From contig CM061090.1 in NCBI GenBank assembly GCA_030770545.1, positions 16,526,501 to 16,590,500 of the forward strand: 64,000 nt of DNA. Reading direction: 5' to 3'. Both the position numbers and the translations under genes were made by a program. This DNA is from Macropodus opercularis. Lineage: Eukaryota; Chordata; Actinopteri; Anabantiformes; Osphronemidae. This document shows positions 24,201 through 33,788 of this stretch, piece by piece (position 1 is the first letter of the stretch; each line of letters starts with the position of its first letter). Under the pieces are notes generated by a model. The model worked only from the letters and a program-made list of their open reading frames with translations, did not search any database and was not told the origin of the DNA.

Positions 24201-24973
24201 CAGTTGTGGTTGTTATTGCCTCAGTTGTGGTTGTTGTTGCTTCAGTTGTAGTCGTTGTTGCTTCAGTTGTTGTTGTTGTCGCCTCAGTTGTGGTTGTTGT
24301 GGGTGCCTCAGTTGTAGTCGTTGTTGCATCAGTTGTGGTTGTTGTTTCCTCAGTTGTGGTTGTTGTCGCCTCAGTTGTGGTTGTTGTTGCCTCAGTTGTG
24401 GTTGTTGTCGCCTCAGTTGTGGTTTTTGTGGGTGCCTCAGTTGTAGTCGTTGTTGCTTCAGTTGTGGTTGTTGTCGCCTCAGTTGTGGTTGTTGTTGTTG
24501 CCTCAGTTGTAGTCGTTGTTGCCTCAGTTGTGGTTGTTGTCGCCTCAGTTGTGGTTGTTGTGGGTTCCTCAGTTGTAGTCGTTGTCGCCTCAGTTGTGGT
24601 TGTTGTCGCCTCAGTTGTGGTTGTTGTGGGTGCCTCAAATGTAGTCGTTGTTGCTTCAGTTGTAGTTGTAGTAGGTGCCTCAGTTGTAGTCGTTGTTGCT
24701 TCAGTTGTGGTTGTTGTTACTTCACCTGGGCTGGGTGCCATATTTGTTTTTATCTGGGCATGTGTCAGTTCCAAAGCGACTGCGAATGCAATAATTTTTG
24801 TTTTTATTTGTTTTTTCTTTAACCAATTAAGTTTTACGTGCTTTATACAATTGCATTTATGTTGTCTTTACCTAAAATGTCAGTAATCGTATCAAATTTA
24901 GCAAGTCAGCATTTGTAAAACAAGTTATCTTACCTAGTAATATTACAAAGCTTGACATCCATCTGACACCCAT
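1..24973 (-). CDS. Gene A: modular SEA-domain giant mucin-like protein (5' end complete, 3' end beyond window)
   Basis: Proposed join, in transcription order: 24973-24934, 24779-16789, 16650-16589, 16501-16353, 16243-9747, 9608-9547, 9459-9311, 9201-1 (open at the edge). All introns are GT-AG and all junctions keep one frame, giving at least about 8,050 residues. Order: signal peptide; Thr/Glu/Ala/Pro repeat block 1; SEA 1; repeat block 2; SEA 2; repeat block 3 (partial). The repeat blocks have no cysteine and almost no aromatic residues, as expected for a heavily O-glycosylated mucin backbone; Glu every 7-8 residues makes it acidic. SEA domains are known from cell-surface mucins and matrix proteoglycans. 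The most likely product is an exported mucin of an epithelial surface; tissue and partners cannot be read from sequence. The C-terminus is not seen; by analogy with gene B it may be a membrane-anchoring exon to the left. No orthologue is recognised with confidence. Exon model certainty is high, function moderate. Confidence 0.82.
3843..8500. repeat. 2,373-bp tandem duplication inside gene A exon 8
   Basis: 3843-6215 and 6216 to about 8500 are near-identical at offset 2,373 (a multiple of 3, so frame-neutral: 791 codons). One difference seen is TGGTAGTTG at about 8288 against TGGTTGTTG at about 5915. Part of the same sequence (about 2820-3842) precedes the first copy as a third, partial copy. 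Confidence 0.85.
9311..9459 (-). CDS. Gene A exon 7: C-terminal part of SEA domain 2
   Basis: This 149-bp exon is a copy of exon 4 and encodes the same TGSVVNTFSITFNN...TVNDI segment, with the Gly-Ser pair of the autoproteolysis loop. The only difference seen near it is one base in the acceptor-side intron (position 9464, versus 16506). It leaves in phase 1 into exon 8. Confidence 0.85.
9547..9608 (-). CDS. Gene A exon 6: middle of SEA domain 2
   Basis: This 62-bp exon has the same nucleotide sequence as exon 3 (16589-16650) and the same splice sites. It encodes LEPFYREKFKTFINMSIVKY, with phase 0 in and phase 2 out. It is flanked by introns of 138 bp (9609-9746) and 87 bp (9460-9546). Confidence 0.85.
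9747..16243 (-). CDS. Gene A exon 5: Thr-rich repeat block 2 plus N-terminal third of SEA 2
   Basis: This 6,497-bp exon (2 bases plus 2,165 codons) starts after a CTCACTCACAG acceptor. With the T carried over from exon 4 it reads F-SSVTTEATTTTTEAPT, so the PTS block follows the SEA domain almost directly. It carries the same EATTTTTEAP-type repeats as exon 2, including three copies of a 795-bp (265-residue) block, and ends with the unique SEA start (ATRFVTFRSPSDTFTTDL ... MITSQ) before a GTAAGT donor at 9746. Compared with exon 2 the junction sequence has Ser instead of Pro in TTKSGIATR. A TAG, TAA or TGA is never met in frame. Confidence 0.85.
13210..15060. repeat. 795-bp repeat block, about three copies, gene A exon 5
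   Basis: The marker GTGGTTCTTGTGGG recurs at 13218, 14013 and 14808, and the marker GGATATCTTAG at about 13356, 14151 and 14946: spacing exactly 795 bp (265 codons). The last copy has a private GTTGGCGG variant giving EPPTTTTEAP. Confidence 0.9.
16353..16501 (-). CDS. Gene A exon 4: C-terminal part of SEA domain 1 with GSVVN cleavage-type motif
   Basis: This 149-bp exon encodes S-TGSVVNTFSITFNN..., the loop and last strands of the SEA domain, ending EPSSITVNDI and leaving in phase 1 at GTAAGT. In SEA domains of membrane mucins the sequence G-S-V-V-V is where the backbone breaks autocatalytically between Gly and Ser; GSVVN here keeps the Gly-Ser and the two Val. NAS occurs twice as a possible N-glycan site. 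The translated protein of the second copy (9311-9459) is identical. Confidence 0.85.
16589..16650 (-). CDS. Gene A exon 3: middle of SEA domain 1
   Basis: This 62-bp exon encodes LEPFYREKFKTFINMSIVKY plus two bases. It enters in phase 0 after a good acceptor (TTATCATACAG) and leaves by a GTATTT donor. The pattern L-x-P-x-F/Y-x(4)-F-x(2)-F is the second helix of SEA domains, and V-K-Y leads into the cleavage loop encoded by the next exon. NMS is a possible N-glycosylation site. The length and phases match 9547-9608 exactly and match the corresponding exon of gene B (34375-34436). Confidence 0.85.
16789..24779 (-). CDS. Gene A exon 2: Thr-rich repeat block 1 plus N-terminal third of SEA 1
   Basis: This 7,991-bp exon (2 bases plus 2,663 codons) is open throughout. 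It completes the signal peptide (VALELTHAQ), then has a short unique stretch (IKTNMAPSPGEV) before about 2,600 residues of imperfect EATTTTTEAPTTTTT-type units, a 7-8 residue rhythm of Glu-Ala-(Pro)-Thr runs. Variants such as KIS, EGTT, EVPA and TIEAA mark longer-range duplications. The last roughly 40 codons are unique: ATRFVTFRSPSDTFTTDL and on to MITSQ, the first strands and helix of a SEA domain, cut at a phase-0 donor (CAG|GTAAGT) at 16788. The acceptor at 24781-24780 (CATTCGCAG) fits the phase left by exon 1. There are no Cys residues in the repeats; Thr is the dominant residue and the predicted O-glycosylation acceptor. Confidence 0.85.
18530..20612. repeat. 1,005-bp tandem duplication inside gene A exon 2
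   Basis: About 18530-19600 repeats at about 19540-20612 with offset 1,005 (335 codons, frame-neutral). The two copies look identical over the stretches compared. Confidence 0.85.
22118..23200. repeat. 795-bp repeat block, two copies, gene A exon 2
   Basis: The same block as in exon 5: markers GTGGTTCTTGTGGG at about 22120 and 22915, and GGATATCTTAG at about 22258 and 23053. The right copy shares the private GTTGGCGG variant with the third copy of exon 5. Confidence 0.9.
24934..24973 (-). CDS. Gene A exon 1: start codon and first half of signal peptide
   Basis: Start chosen at the ATG at 24973-24971, giving MGVRWMSSFVILL and one leftover base before a GT donor at 24933-24932. Joined to the next exon it continues VALELTHAQ, a typical signal peptide: Arg near the start, a hydrophobic core (FVILLVAL) and a plausible cleavage site after THA. 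The start context is strong (A at -3, G at +4). A splice acceptor (pyrimidine-rich tract ending TTTTTTAG) lies just upstream at 24991-24990, so the exon probably begins at 24989 with a 16-base untranslated leader and an upstream 5' UTR exon exists. Another ATG, eleven bases upstream, is in a weak context and out of frame; its frame closes within exon 1. Confidence 0.75.
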
Positions 24974-24989
24974 CTTGTTTTCATTAAAT

Positions 24990-27480
24990 CTAAAAAACAA
25001 CAAGAAATCACATTAAAAGCATTTTTGCTCAATGTTAAATATAGTTATCTAAGTAAGTAAACATTTGAAACAATTCAGTAACATTTTAATAGCTACACAT
25101 ATTTACTAACACTGCTTTTGTACCAACAGGTCAAAAATAGTTTCTGAAGTTTAAGCACTTCTTTTGCAGCCTCTACATAACATAGGGACACATTCTATAC
25201 CTTGTTTAGAAGCTGAAACCTTCAGGAATAATTTTAGATTCCTAAGAAGATCAGTATTGGTCAAAATGTAGCAGAAGTCTGATTTAAGAAAAGGGGGTGT
25301 TCCTACGTTCCATTTAACTGCTGAACTGGATTTATATCAATTTCTCATTATAATAAATTCAATGACTTTAGTTGAGTTTAGTCAATTTTGAAATGATTCA
25401 AATTAAATTTTATATAAATCTATATCATACACGTTTGGTAGAATGTTAGGTTACAAATGTAACTAAGTTAATTTTATGTTTCACCACAAAAAGTGTTGTA
25501 TCTTTGTAATGTATGTCATAAATTTTAGTTGAGGTCAGAGGTAATTGTTTGTTTTTTAAGTTTATGTCTCTAACTTTTCCTCCCACAGTCTAAAAATACG
25601 CAATTAGATACACTGGTTACTCAGTGAGATATTGCTCACCTCCTGGCTGTTGCACTACAATATTAATTGTGTATTTACACACTATACAACTTATTATACA
25701 GTGACATATTGTAAAATCTGATATACTATTGCTATTTTAGAATTGAAAAAAAATGTGTTGTTCCATTTTAACACAGATAATATTCCCTGTGACAAACTGT
25801 TATTGTCTGGTTTCAGATTTAGTTTTGTGTCTTTGTATGTTTTTCTTCAGGTCTCTCATTTGAGTTGAGAACATGAGTCATGTTTACCTGTTTGTCTCCA
25901 CCAGTATTTAACCCTCCCTCAGGCGTAGTCACCTTGCCAGGTCGTCAACCCTACTGACCAGGTTTACGACCAGGTTTTTCTGTCAGACCAGGTTGTATCT
26001 CCTTCTGAACCTGTGTGAATGTTTTCCTGTCTGTGTTTGAATGTGTTTAACACTTTGTAGTAGTTTGTACTTCCTGGGTTGTATTGCATAAAACTATAAT
26101 TACAATATCCAGGATAAGAAGGAGGCACTAAGTCAAGCCTGGTGTAAACAGCAGTGTTAAGTGCATGTTCACAGTGTTGTTTAAAATGTCACATGTATTA
26201 ATAACAAAATTATGAGTCATATAATGTGTAAGTAATATAACATGTAAAAAGGGGAATACGGCTGCTTTAATTAGAAAGGGATAAACTCTGGCATACAACA
26301 GTAGATTGGCTTAATGAGTCACTAATCCAGAAATGATGTGATCATATAATAAATATGTTACACAAATCTAAAATGTGATATTTTGATCAGTTCATATGAA
26401 TTTAATCATGTTAATAGGTCCCTCTTTAATAAAAAACATGGGGTTGTGGGTTTGTGGGTATGATTGGTATTGGAGCATCATAAAGGATGAATAAAAAATA
26501 ATTTTATCATTGGAGTCATTTTTTATTTTGAAAAGAACAAAAACAAATTATGGAGTAGTGACGTTCACCAGACGTTCACCTAGACTAAACGTCTAGGTGT
26601 CATTCTTTCTCTTTACTCCAAGTGAGACCGGCTCGTAGGAGGCAAACATGCTCACAACTCCCACTAATTCAGGGGGACTGTGAGGTTTTGTTTTGGCTTT
26701 TTTTCCCACACACTTTGTTTTTAGTTGTTTATACCAGTCTGTGAAAGTATTGTTTTACACGAAACAAAAGGTATGGAACCACTGCCTGCTAATAATGGAC
26801 TATACAGTAACAATCTTTTGGTCCTGGCTTTACAGTGGGTCCAACCTTTGAAACATACAGCCGCCACTCAGGCCGACATTAGCACAAACAATTCAGTTAT
26901 CTAATCATATGATTGATGACTAATTTGACAGAATATTACATTTAATAGCCTCAATTCATCATTGTAGAATGACATGACAAACTCTTATTAACTGAACTGT
27001 ATTGCATCTTTAACATTTGTCTATGTTGACAATAAAAAAATCCTCAATATTTCAGTCACAGTCACAATTCCTGTATCTGTAGCAAACTTAAAGAGAGAAT
27101 TTCTTGTCCTGATAGTTATTCAGATAAAAAACATACTTCTTATTTTGTGATATCCTCTTTTAGAAATGCAATTGTAAGTAATGTAATGGAAATGGAGAGT
27201 ATTCTTAATGTGGGATATCCCAATTTATTGTAAATATTTCAGAAGAACTAAGTCCGGTCTGAAAAATCTGTCTTATTACTAAATATTGTTTTTGGTTCCC
27301 ATACACCAAATACAACTTTCCTTTTCCCCCTTGCATTACATATTAGAAGTAGTAGTTAAATAAGTGTAGCAACATTAATAAAATTTAGTACTCAATAAGG
27401 CACACTATTATTAAACAATTTATAATTATAATAAAGTATATATATATAAATAACTATAGATTTGGAGAGTTTGTACTTAC
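24990..27480. other. Probable 5' UTR intron and upstream flank of gene A, no gene seen
   Basis: AT-rich sequence without a supported coding frame. It holds a cluster of imperfect GACCAGGT-type repeats at about 25930-26000, an 8-bp inverted repeat at 26578-26598, and an alternating TA tract at about 27437-27450. If the upstream exon at 27481 is real, this is gene A intron 1. Confidence 0.4.
26578..26598. repeat. 8-bp inverted repeat next to a direct repeat
   Basis: ACCTAGAC - TAAAC - GTCTAGGT forms a perfect 8-bp stem with a 5-base loop. Just left of it ACGTTCACC occurs twice (26561 and 26572). It may be a remnant of a mobile-element end; nothing else supports this. Confidence 0.5.
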
Positions 27481-27530
27481 CCAATATATGGAGAATGAAA
27501 ATGTAACATTAAAGGTATAAATCCTCTTTT
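27481..27530 (-). promoter_or_regulatory. Candidate 5' UTR exon and promoter region of gene A
   Basis: The acceptor in front of the gene A start codon requires an upstream exon. A strong donor on the minus strand (ATATTGG|GTAAGTAC, exon end 27481) occurs about 2.5 kb upstream. The DNA just upstream of it holds TTTATACC-like AT boxes at about 27515-27545 but no canonical minus-strand TATAAA. The right boundary given is arbitrary. This is inferred from splice-site consensus only. Confidence 0.2.
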
Positions 27531-29634
27531 TCTGGTATAAATAGCTGTTTTATTTAATGTTTCTTTCAGCTGTGACAATGCAAGTCTTTCACCTTCTCTG
27601 ACAGGTCACAACTTTTAAAGCTGTTTCATGTATGGGAGGGAACATGTTCATGACAATGCCTTTTCAGAAATGAACCCCTAATATAGTTAACCAACCCCTA
27701 GCAGCATACATGTGAGTTATTAGTTTGTCAGATTCTTGACTCCCTCTCCTTTGTCTAACAAGTACAATATGCTGGTACATTCCACCTGTGTGAATGAAGC
27801 TCTACCAGTGTGACCACATCTTTAAAAAAAAAACTGAAATGAGTTGTAATGAAGCAGAAGAAACATAAAATTCACAGGGTAGTTAAACTGCAAATTTCAA
27901 AATATTAAATATGTTCTTTTTAGCATATCCATATTACAGTGTATACATATTTCTTATTAAATATATAAAAGATACAGTATTCACACTAGTGATTACATGT
28001 ATTTCAGTTTTGTTTCCTCATACTTGTTTTAAGGAGTGACATGTCACTTCATTACCAATATTTAGATTTATTATATTATAAATATCTGCATGTGTACTGG
28101 TAGTATTTGCTGGTGCATTTGAAAAAATATTTTTTGTGTCAGATAGTAAAATTATTAATTTAAACATTGATGATGAGATGAATGCTATTCAGAAATCTTC
28201 TGCGTGAGAAATTTATCATTTTAGACTCATTTTTGACGTCTTGTTTTTTTAACTCACAGTAAATTTACATTGTTGTGTTTATTTACATGTAATGTAAAAC
28301 ATTTTGTTTCTGTGACGTCTTTGGCTACGTCGGCTTTCAATGTGTTGTTTTAAATTGCATGTACTTTCAACAACCCATCATTCAAATTGACAATCAAGTT
28401 CCCATAAAGGTCAGTCTAGGTGTTTACAGGTTTTTCAGTGTGCAGGTATGTTTGACTAATGCTGTTACATTGCTTTGTAGTCTTTTTTTGAGCACCATAT
28501 TACAGTTGATAGTTTTTCCTACACTGATAGCAGATCTTTCATTACTATTTAACATATTAGTTTCAACAACTGAAAGAAATTGAATGGAGAAATATATGTG
28601 TGTGTGTGTGTATGTTCATGCGACTTGTTCATGCGTCTTTCACTGGTTGCAGAATTCCTTGGCTCACTTCCACCCCCAGACGTTCCTATTCATTCAACTG
28701 CCTCAATTCCTATATTCTCTATTCTTGTTTGTGTTACTGCTGCCTTCTGAACCTTACTTTTCTTTTACGTTTCTGAATCTTCCGTATAAATTGATGTTAT
28801 TATTGTCACAGAGGATGCGCTTGCTCCTACCTACCTTATTGGCATGAGGCATGCAATCTCAAAATATATGAATACTGATTTTTGAACTCTGTAAATATAT
28901 TTCGACGTTTCTGCTCACACCACAGTATCTGATCACAGACTCCTGAACTCTGTAGACCCGTGCAGTCTATAATTGCACTGTGCTCTGACATTTTTTGAAA
29001 CCAAACTTTGTGAACTGTTAACATTTAGAAACTGTTAGAGACTATGCTTATCACCCTGACCCTGTGCTCTAGAAGTGTTTGGAGGCAGGGTCCTTTGCAG
29101 CTCGTCGGAATATTTTTAATCTTTTTTTCCTCTGGTGTACTTTGGCTTTTTTGTTCTGTGGTGTTTGTTACAACCTTTTCCTGTTGACTTTTTGTCTCCA
29201 CTGCTCCCAGCCACGGTCACTGAACCGGAGGAAACTCCATCACCACAATCTCTCACTCACCTGGTCCAATTCCATGCCAACATAAACCTCTCTGCCTGCT
29301 CCATTCATCCGCTCTCTCCCGTTCCTTGTCTCACTTCCAACCACGCTCCTCGTTCCCATGTCAGAGTCCTTTACTTTGATTTTATAACTGCTGAGACTTC
29401 CAGTAACCTGCAGTAGACACTCTTAACATTCACTTGTTGTAAGAAAAATTAAAATGAAATTATGCTATTTGTTATTACCTGGGCAGAGAACTGAATGAAC
29501 ATGCAACACAAAAGTGACAGGACAGATCCACATTTGGTGGAAATCCACCAAGCGGGAGATGTGTCTTCTACTCATATCCAATTTAAAAAGTGTATGCACT
29601 GTACATCAGAATCATATTACATTTTGGAGGGATT
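27531..29634. other. Intergenic, AT-rich, no supported gene
   Basis: Only short unconvincing frames are found (60-120 codons, in several overlapping frames, no recognisable domain). It contains a short (TG)n run at 28597-28610. A more GC-balanced, CT-rich stretch at about 28640-29420 could be an old repeat, but I could not identify it. Confidence 0.4.
28597..28610. repeat. (TG)7 microsatellite
   Basis: Seven TG dinucleotides, directly followed by two GTTCATGCG copies 12 bp apart. Confidence 0.7.
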
Positions 29635-29905
29635 CCAGAGACTCAACGTTGCCTTTGACACAGTTGATCACAACATTTCATTGGAAGAAGGAACCTGACA
29701 AGTATAACAGGTTCTACACTAAAGTGGTTCTGTGTCTCATTAATATGTACCTTTTTCACTTTAAAGTATGGTGCACCACAAGGCTTGGGTGTCCTAATCT
29801 CTATATATATTATCTTCTTTGGAAATATTCTTTACATTTATATAAATATATTCCTATGTTTATATACATTTTCTTATGATACATAGATGTACATGCCCAT
29901 TAGAG
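29635..29905 (+). pseudogene. Degenerate reverse-transcriptase relic of a LINE
   Basis: Three fragments in the expected order, in shifting frames, resemble the palm of a non-LTR reverse transcriptase: AFDTVDHN (motif A, about 29650-29675), YGAPQG (motif B, about 29768-29785), and a decayed motif C region in which only the sequence after the catalytic Asp pair (ending MYMPI-like, about 29878-29900) is visible. Frameshifts and stops separate them. It is oriented opposite to the larger LINE at 30652 and has different motifs (VDHN rather than SSAFNT), so it is a separate, older insertion. Confidence 0.5.
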
Positions 29906-30651
29906 TCAACTGTGGCAGACTAAATTCTCTAAAAGATCAAAGGCTGTAAGACTCAAACTGTCTTACAGCTTAAACTGAATTAAACATTATTGTAATAGGT
30001 TTCCAGCAACTGGTAAAACATATTATTCTGTGTTTTGACCCAGTGATGGGAAATGTTAAATTATCTTTTGGGTCAATTCGATTGCATTCAATATTAACAA
30101 TGTGAGTGAAGGCAACAACTTATGACTGACTTGTTTGTAATGACTTTTTCAAATTTAACTTAACATAAACATAACTTGATGATCTGTTTTCAGTGCCCTG
30201 TATTCATTTGCAAGCTAACATTGTGTTGATCAGATTGGTTGGAGTGTACAAAACAACAGCAAACCCTTGGGCTGTTTTAACTGGAATGACAATATTTCAA
30301 GTTGTCATGTCTTTAAGCACATTCCAAAGTTTTGCATGTGTCATGCGCTTTGATGACGCAGGGCTGAGGAGAGCATGACAAATTTGCTGCAGTACGAGAT
30401 GTATGAGAAAAGTGGGTTCAGTAATTACCTTTTTTTTTACAATCCAGATGACTATGACTATGAATGTCTGGTTGCATTTCATGTCCCTTCTCCTGTAGTC
30501 CATCTGACCCCAAACATAGTACTGTAGTAATGTTGCAATTCTTGATTACAGAAGTAGCTTTTTATTACCACTGTTATAGAAAATGAAAATAAGTACCTAT
30601 AAACAAGATATTACACACTAATACACAATACTATATAATAATTTAAAATTT
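29906..30651. other. Intergenic, nothing recognised
   Basis: AT-rich sequence between two LINE remnants. Short frames at about 30193-30503 on both strands show no domain and are probably chance. Confidence 0.4.
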
Positions 30652-30782
30652 TAGTCAAGTCAAGTCAAGTCTTTCTTTATTGTCATTTCTTCCACATGTA
30701 CAGTGCATACATATGGAGAAATGAAATTGGGTTACTCTCAAACCCATGGTGCATACATTTAACACAATATCTCTAAGGGAGA

Positions 30783-30830
30783 ACTATATCATATATACCA
30801 CATAAAACTATATCATATATACCACATAAA
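30783..30830. repeat. 24-bp direct repeat, two perfect copies
   Basis: ACTATATCATATATACCACA plus TAAA occurs twice in direct succession (30783-30806 and 30807-30830). It lies in the 3' UTR part of the LINE. Confidence 0.9.
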
Positions 30831-30853
30831 ATACAACTGTAAAAAGTGAACAT

Positions 30854-32455
30854 TTAGATTAAGTAAAAACAAAGTAAGCAGCGCAGGTATAGTGCATCCA
30901 ACAAAGTGTACATACAGTGCAGGAAAAAAGGATTGTACTGCAGAGAGCTTATATAGGCAGGTTCGGGAGTGAGTTCAGCTTCCTGACAGCCTGGTGGATG
31001 AAGTCTGCTGGCCCTGGCCTGTAGACTTCGCAGTGTCCTCCCTGATGGCAGCTGACTGAAGAAGCTGTGTGATGGGTGAGTGGGATCACCTGCGATGCAG
31101 AGAGCTTTGCAGGTGAGATGGGCTTCATAAATGTCCTGGAGGGTGGGGAGAGAGACACCAATGACCTTCTCAGCTGCTCTCACTATGCGTTGTAGGGACT
31201 TCCTGCAGGAGGCATTGCAGGCTCCGTACCACACCGTGATGCAGCTCGTCATGATGCTCTCGATGGTGCCTCTGTAGAAGGTGTACATGATGGGAGGCGG
31301 GGCTCTGGCTCTTCTCAGTTTGCGGAGGAAGTAGAGACGCTGTTGTGATTTCTTGGCCAGTGCTGCAGAGTTGACGGTCCAGGAGAGGTCCTCTGTGATG
31401 TGCACGCCCAGGAACTTGGTGCTACTCACCCTCTCCACAGTCGCACCGTTGATGGTTAGAGGAGCGTGCTGAGCGTGTGCTCTCCTGAAGTCAACAACAA
31501 TCTCCTTAGTCTTCTCTATATTCAGAGAGAGATTGTTGTCCCTGCACCACCCGGCCAGGCGGCTCACCTCTCTCCTATAGTTTGTCTCATCCCTGTTGCT
31601 AATGAGACCCACCACAGTTGCGTGTCATCCGCAAACTTAATAAAGAGGTTGGATTTGTGTGACGGTGTGCAGTCTTGGGTCAGCAGAGTGAAGAGAAGGG
31701 GGCTCAGCACACATCCTTGGGGGGCCCCAGTGTTCAGCATGATGGTGCTGGATGTGTTGCTGCCGACTTGTACTGCCTGAGGTCTTCCGGTCAGAAAGTC
31801 CAACAGCCAGTTGCACAGTGAAGTGTTCAGCCCCAGCTGGAGTAGTTTGTGGATGAGCTGTTGGGGGATGATGGTGTTAAATGCAGAACTGAAGTCTATG
31901 AACAACATTCTGACGTATGTGTCTTTACTGTCTAGATGTGTGAGAGCTGAGTGGACGGCAGTTGTGATGGCATCATCGGTCGAGCGGTTAGACCGATACG
32001 CAAACTGGAAGGGATCCAGGGAGGGGCAGAGGGCAGACTTGATGTGGTGCATGACCAGCCGTTCAAAGCACTTCATGATCACAGGAGTAAGTACGACTGG
32101 ACGGAAGTTGTTGAGGGAGGATGGAGATGGTTTCTTCGGGACTGGAATGATGATGGTGGCTTTGAGGCATGTGGGGACAACAGCCCGACTTAGTGACATG
32201 TTGAAGATGTCTGTGAATACAGTGAGTTCTGCTGCACAGTCTCTCAGTATATGCCCAGGAATGTTGTCAGGACCCGGAGCTTTGCGAGCGTTGATCGTGC
32301 TGAAGGGTCTCCTCACACTGTCCGGGGACAGTGACATCACCTGGTCGCTGAATTTGAGGGCTATCCTCCTGGAGTACTGTCTCTTGGCCTGTCAGATGTC
32401 TTCAGGATGTACAGTATTAGTGGTGGTGTAATCTGTAATCATTTTCTGTAGGTTT
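30854..32455 (-). pseudogene. Broken LINE reverse transcriptase ORF2
   Basis: Recognisable RT motifs in order: KAPGPDNIPG (start of palm, about 32280-32250), FRPVVLTPVIMKCFERLV, QFAYRSNRSTDDAI, motif A LFIDFSSAFNTIIP with the first catalytic Asp, motif B TGAPQGCVLSPLLF, motif C FADDTQ with the catalytic Asp pair (about 31632-31615). Just after FADDT the frame shifts (about 31600-31615), and the rest continues in another frame: VVGLISNRDE, NNLSLNIEKTKEIVVDFR, KFLGVHI, and a C-terminal region with GDPTHPSHSFFSQLPSGR. A TGA lies in the upstream part at about 32392. It cannot make an active protein. Confidence 0.85.
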
Positions 32456-33782
32456 AAATTCCTGGGATCAAATCAGCTACAGTACTTACAGTACTGACGT
32501 AGTAACACAAAATATTGATTTGATTTAGATTTAGATCTTTTTTTGTTCACTCACTTTGTATTTTGTAAATGGACAAAAATAAATAATCAATTGTATTTCT
32601 AAGTTTTGAAATATAATTCTTTGTTTACAGCATTTTCTCACACCTGTCGAAAAACCTCTGCATAGTACTGTATATATACCTAAAGTATAAGCCATATAAA
32701 ACTCAGTGCAGTATGAAATTGTTACAGATTTAAGCAGTGATTAGTGTCACAGAGAGAAACTGGATAATAAGACGCAGCTTTGTTACTTGTATGTATGTAT
32801 GTAAATATGACAATGTGAAAGATTCCCGATCGGTTATTTTGGTGAAATAGTGAAATAACATGTCTGTTCTTAGCGCAGTGTTCACATATAAAGAGACAGA
32901 TGATGTTTGTTCGAATAAAGCACCAACATCTTGCCGTTTCTGACATAATTTCGGAGATCACTGCTACTTTGTTTTTAATGCTGGTGCAATCAAAAAGAGA
33001 CCCACAACCACAATACTACGACCAGCTTGTGAATGACGTTGTGTCATAGATCAATCGAATGAATGAATCACTGCTGAAAACATGAATATGAATACACTTT
33101 CTACAGCAAAAATTAATTATGGGCCATTGCAGGAGGACATTTTGTTCTTCTTATAACAAAATGGGAATTACAAATGTTCAAAACACAACATTGAGGATTA
33201 AAATTCTTTAAAGATTAGGTATTTTACATATTGTACAGTTTTAAAAAGGAAAGAAAAGCAACTCAGATAATACAATTATGCATGATTAAATATCGAAGTG
33301 ACAGAGACAGAATATATACAATTTGAATAAATACTGTAGAAATACCCAAGTGAAATTTTTATTATTATTATCATAAATATTTATTTTATGTATATCATTG
33401 TAAACCATGACCATCGACAAAACTATATGTAAACTGATCAGGCTTGGGGTGTGTAGCACATAGTGTGTAATCCTTCATTTAGTTTTTTTCTTTCCAGTCT
33501 GGGAAAATCATGCACATGTAATCATCAATAAATTAAATATTACTAGAGCGCAGTGTTTAGAAAGTAAGATACATTTATATATTATTATTAATTCAATAGT
33601 AGCAGACATCCCATGGCTTAATATTGGAATATTATAATAATTGCATTGCATTGAAAATAATTAATTGAAATTGATTTTTTATGTATTTGTGTTATCAATT
33701 ACTATATCCATTAATATTTTGATGACTCAGTGAATTAACTAGCACTGTGACTTTTCATATCTTGAAGCTGTATCTAATATAT
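32456..33782. other. Intergenic / 3' flank of gene B, no gene seen
   Basis: AT-rich sequence without supported coding capacity; a 79-codon frame at 32722-32961 on the minus strand shows no domain. Part of the right end may be 3' flank or 3' UTR of gene B. Confidence 0.4.
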
Positions 33783-33788
33783 TTTAAT
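33783..33788 (-). terminator. Possible poly(A) signal of gene B
   Basis: ATTAAA on the minus strand, about 160 bases after the stop codon, is the first recognised hexamer (AATAAA or ATTAAA) downstream. Other hexamers occur further on in this AT-rich flank, for example near 33356-33362, so the assignment is weak. Confidence 0.25.

Larger units (their letters stand above)
30652..32455 (-). mobile_element. 5'-truncated non-LTR retrotransposon (CR1/L2-like LINE)
   Basis: The element is inserted in the minus orientation between the two mucin genes. Its left (3') end carries a short tandem tail (TTGAC repeated at 30652-30668, as read on the minus strand) preceded by AATAAAGAAAGACTTGAC, typical of LINEs that end in a short simple repeat instead of poly(A). 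The coding part starts within the segment before RT motif 0 (ITDYTTTNT) at about 32450, so the apurinic endonuclease and 5' UTR are missing. The 3' UTR includes a 24-bp direct repeat. Clade assignment to CR1/L2 rests on the motif wording, not on a search. Confidence 0.85.

Noticed and set aside
16778..24886. A 2,702-codon plus-strand open frame opposite gene A exon 2
   Set aside because: Same antisense artefact; it crosses the antisense of a splice donor, an acceptor and intron 1 of gene A.
25920..26000. Clustered GACCAGGT motifs
   Set aside because: Short, irregular and without other support; possibly part of an old repeat, but not identifiable.
27534..27544. Canonical TATAAATAG box on the plus strand
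   Set aside because: No plus-strand gene follows it; in AT-rich DNA such a match is expected by chance.
28359..29416. Several overlapping 60-93 codon frames in the spacer
   Set aside because: No domain, no splice pattern, overlapping in different frames and strands; likely chance openings.
32722..32961. 79-codon minus-strand frame with several Cys and His
   Set aside because: Residues do not form a recognisable zinc-finger spacing; no neighbouring exon signals.
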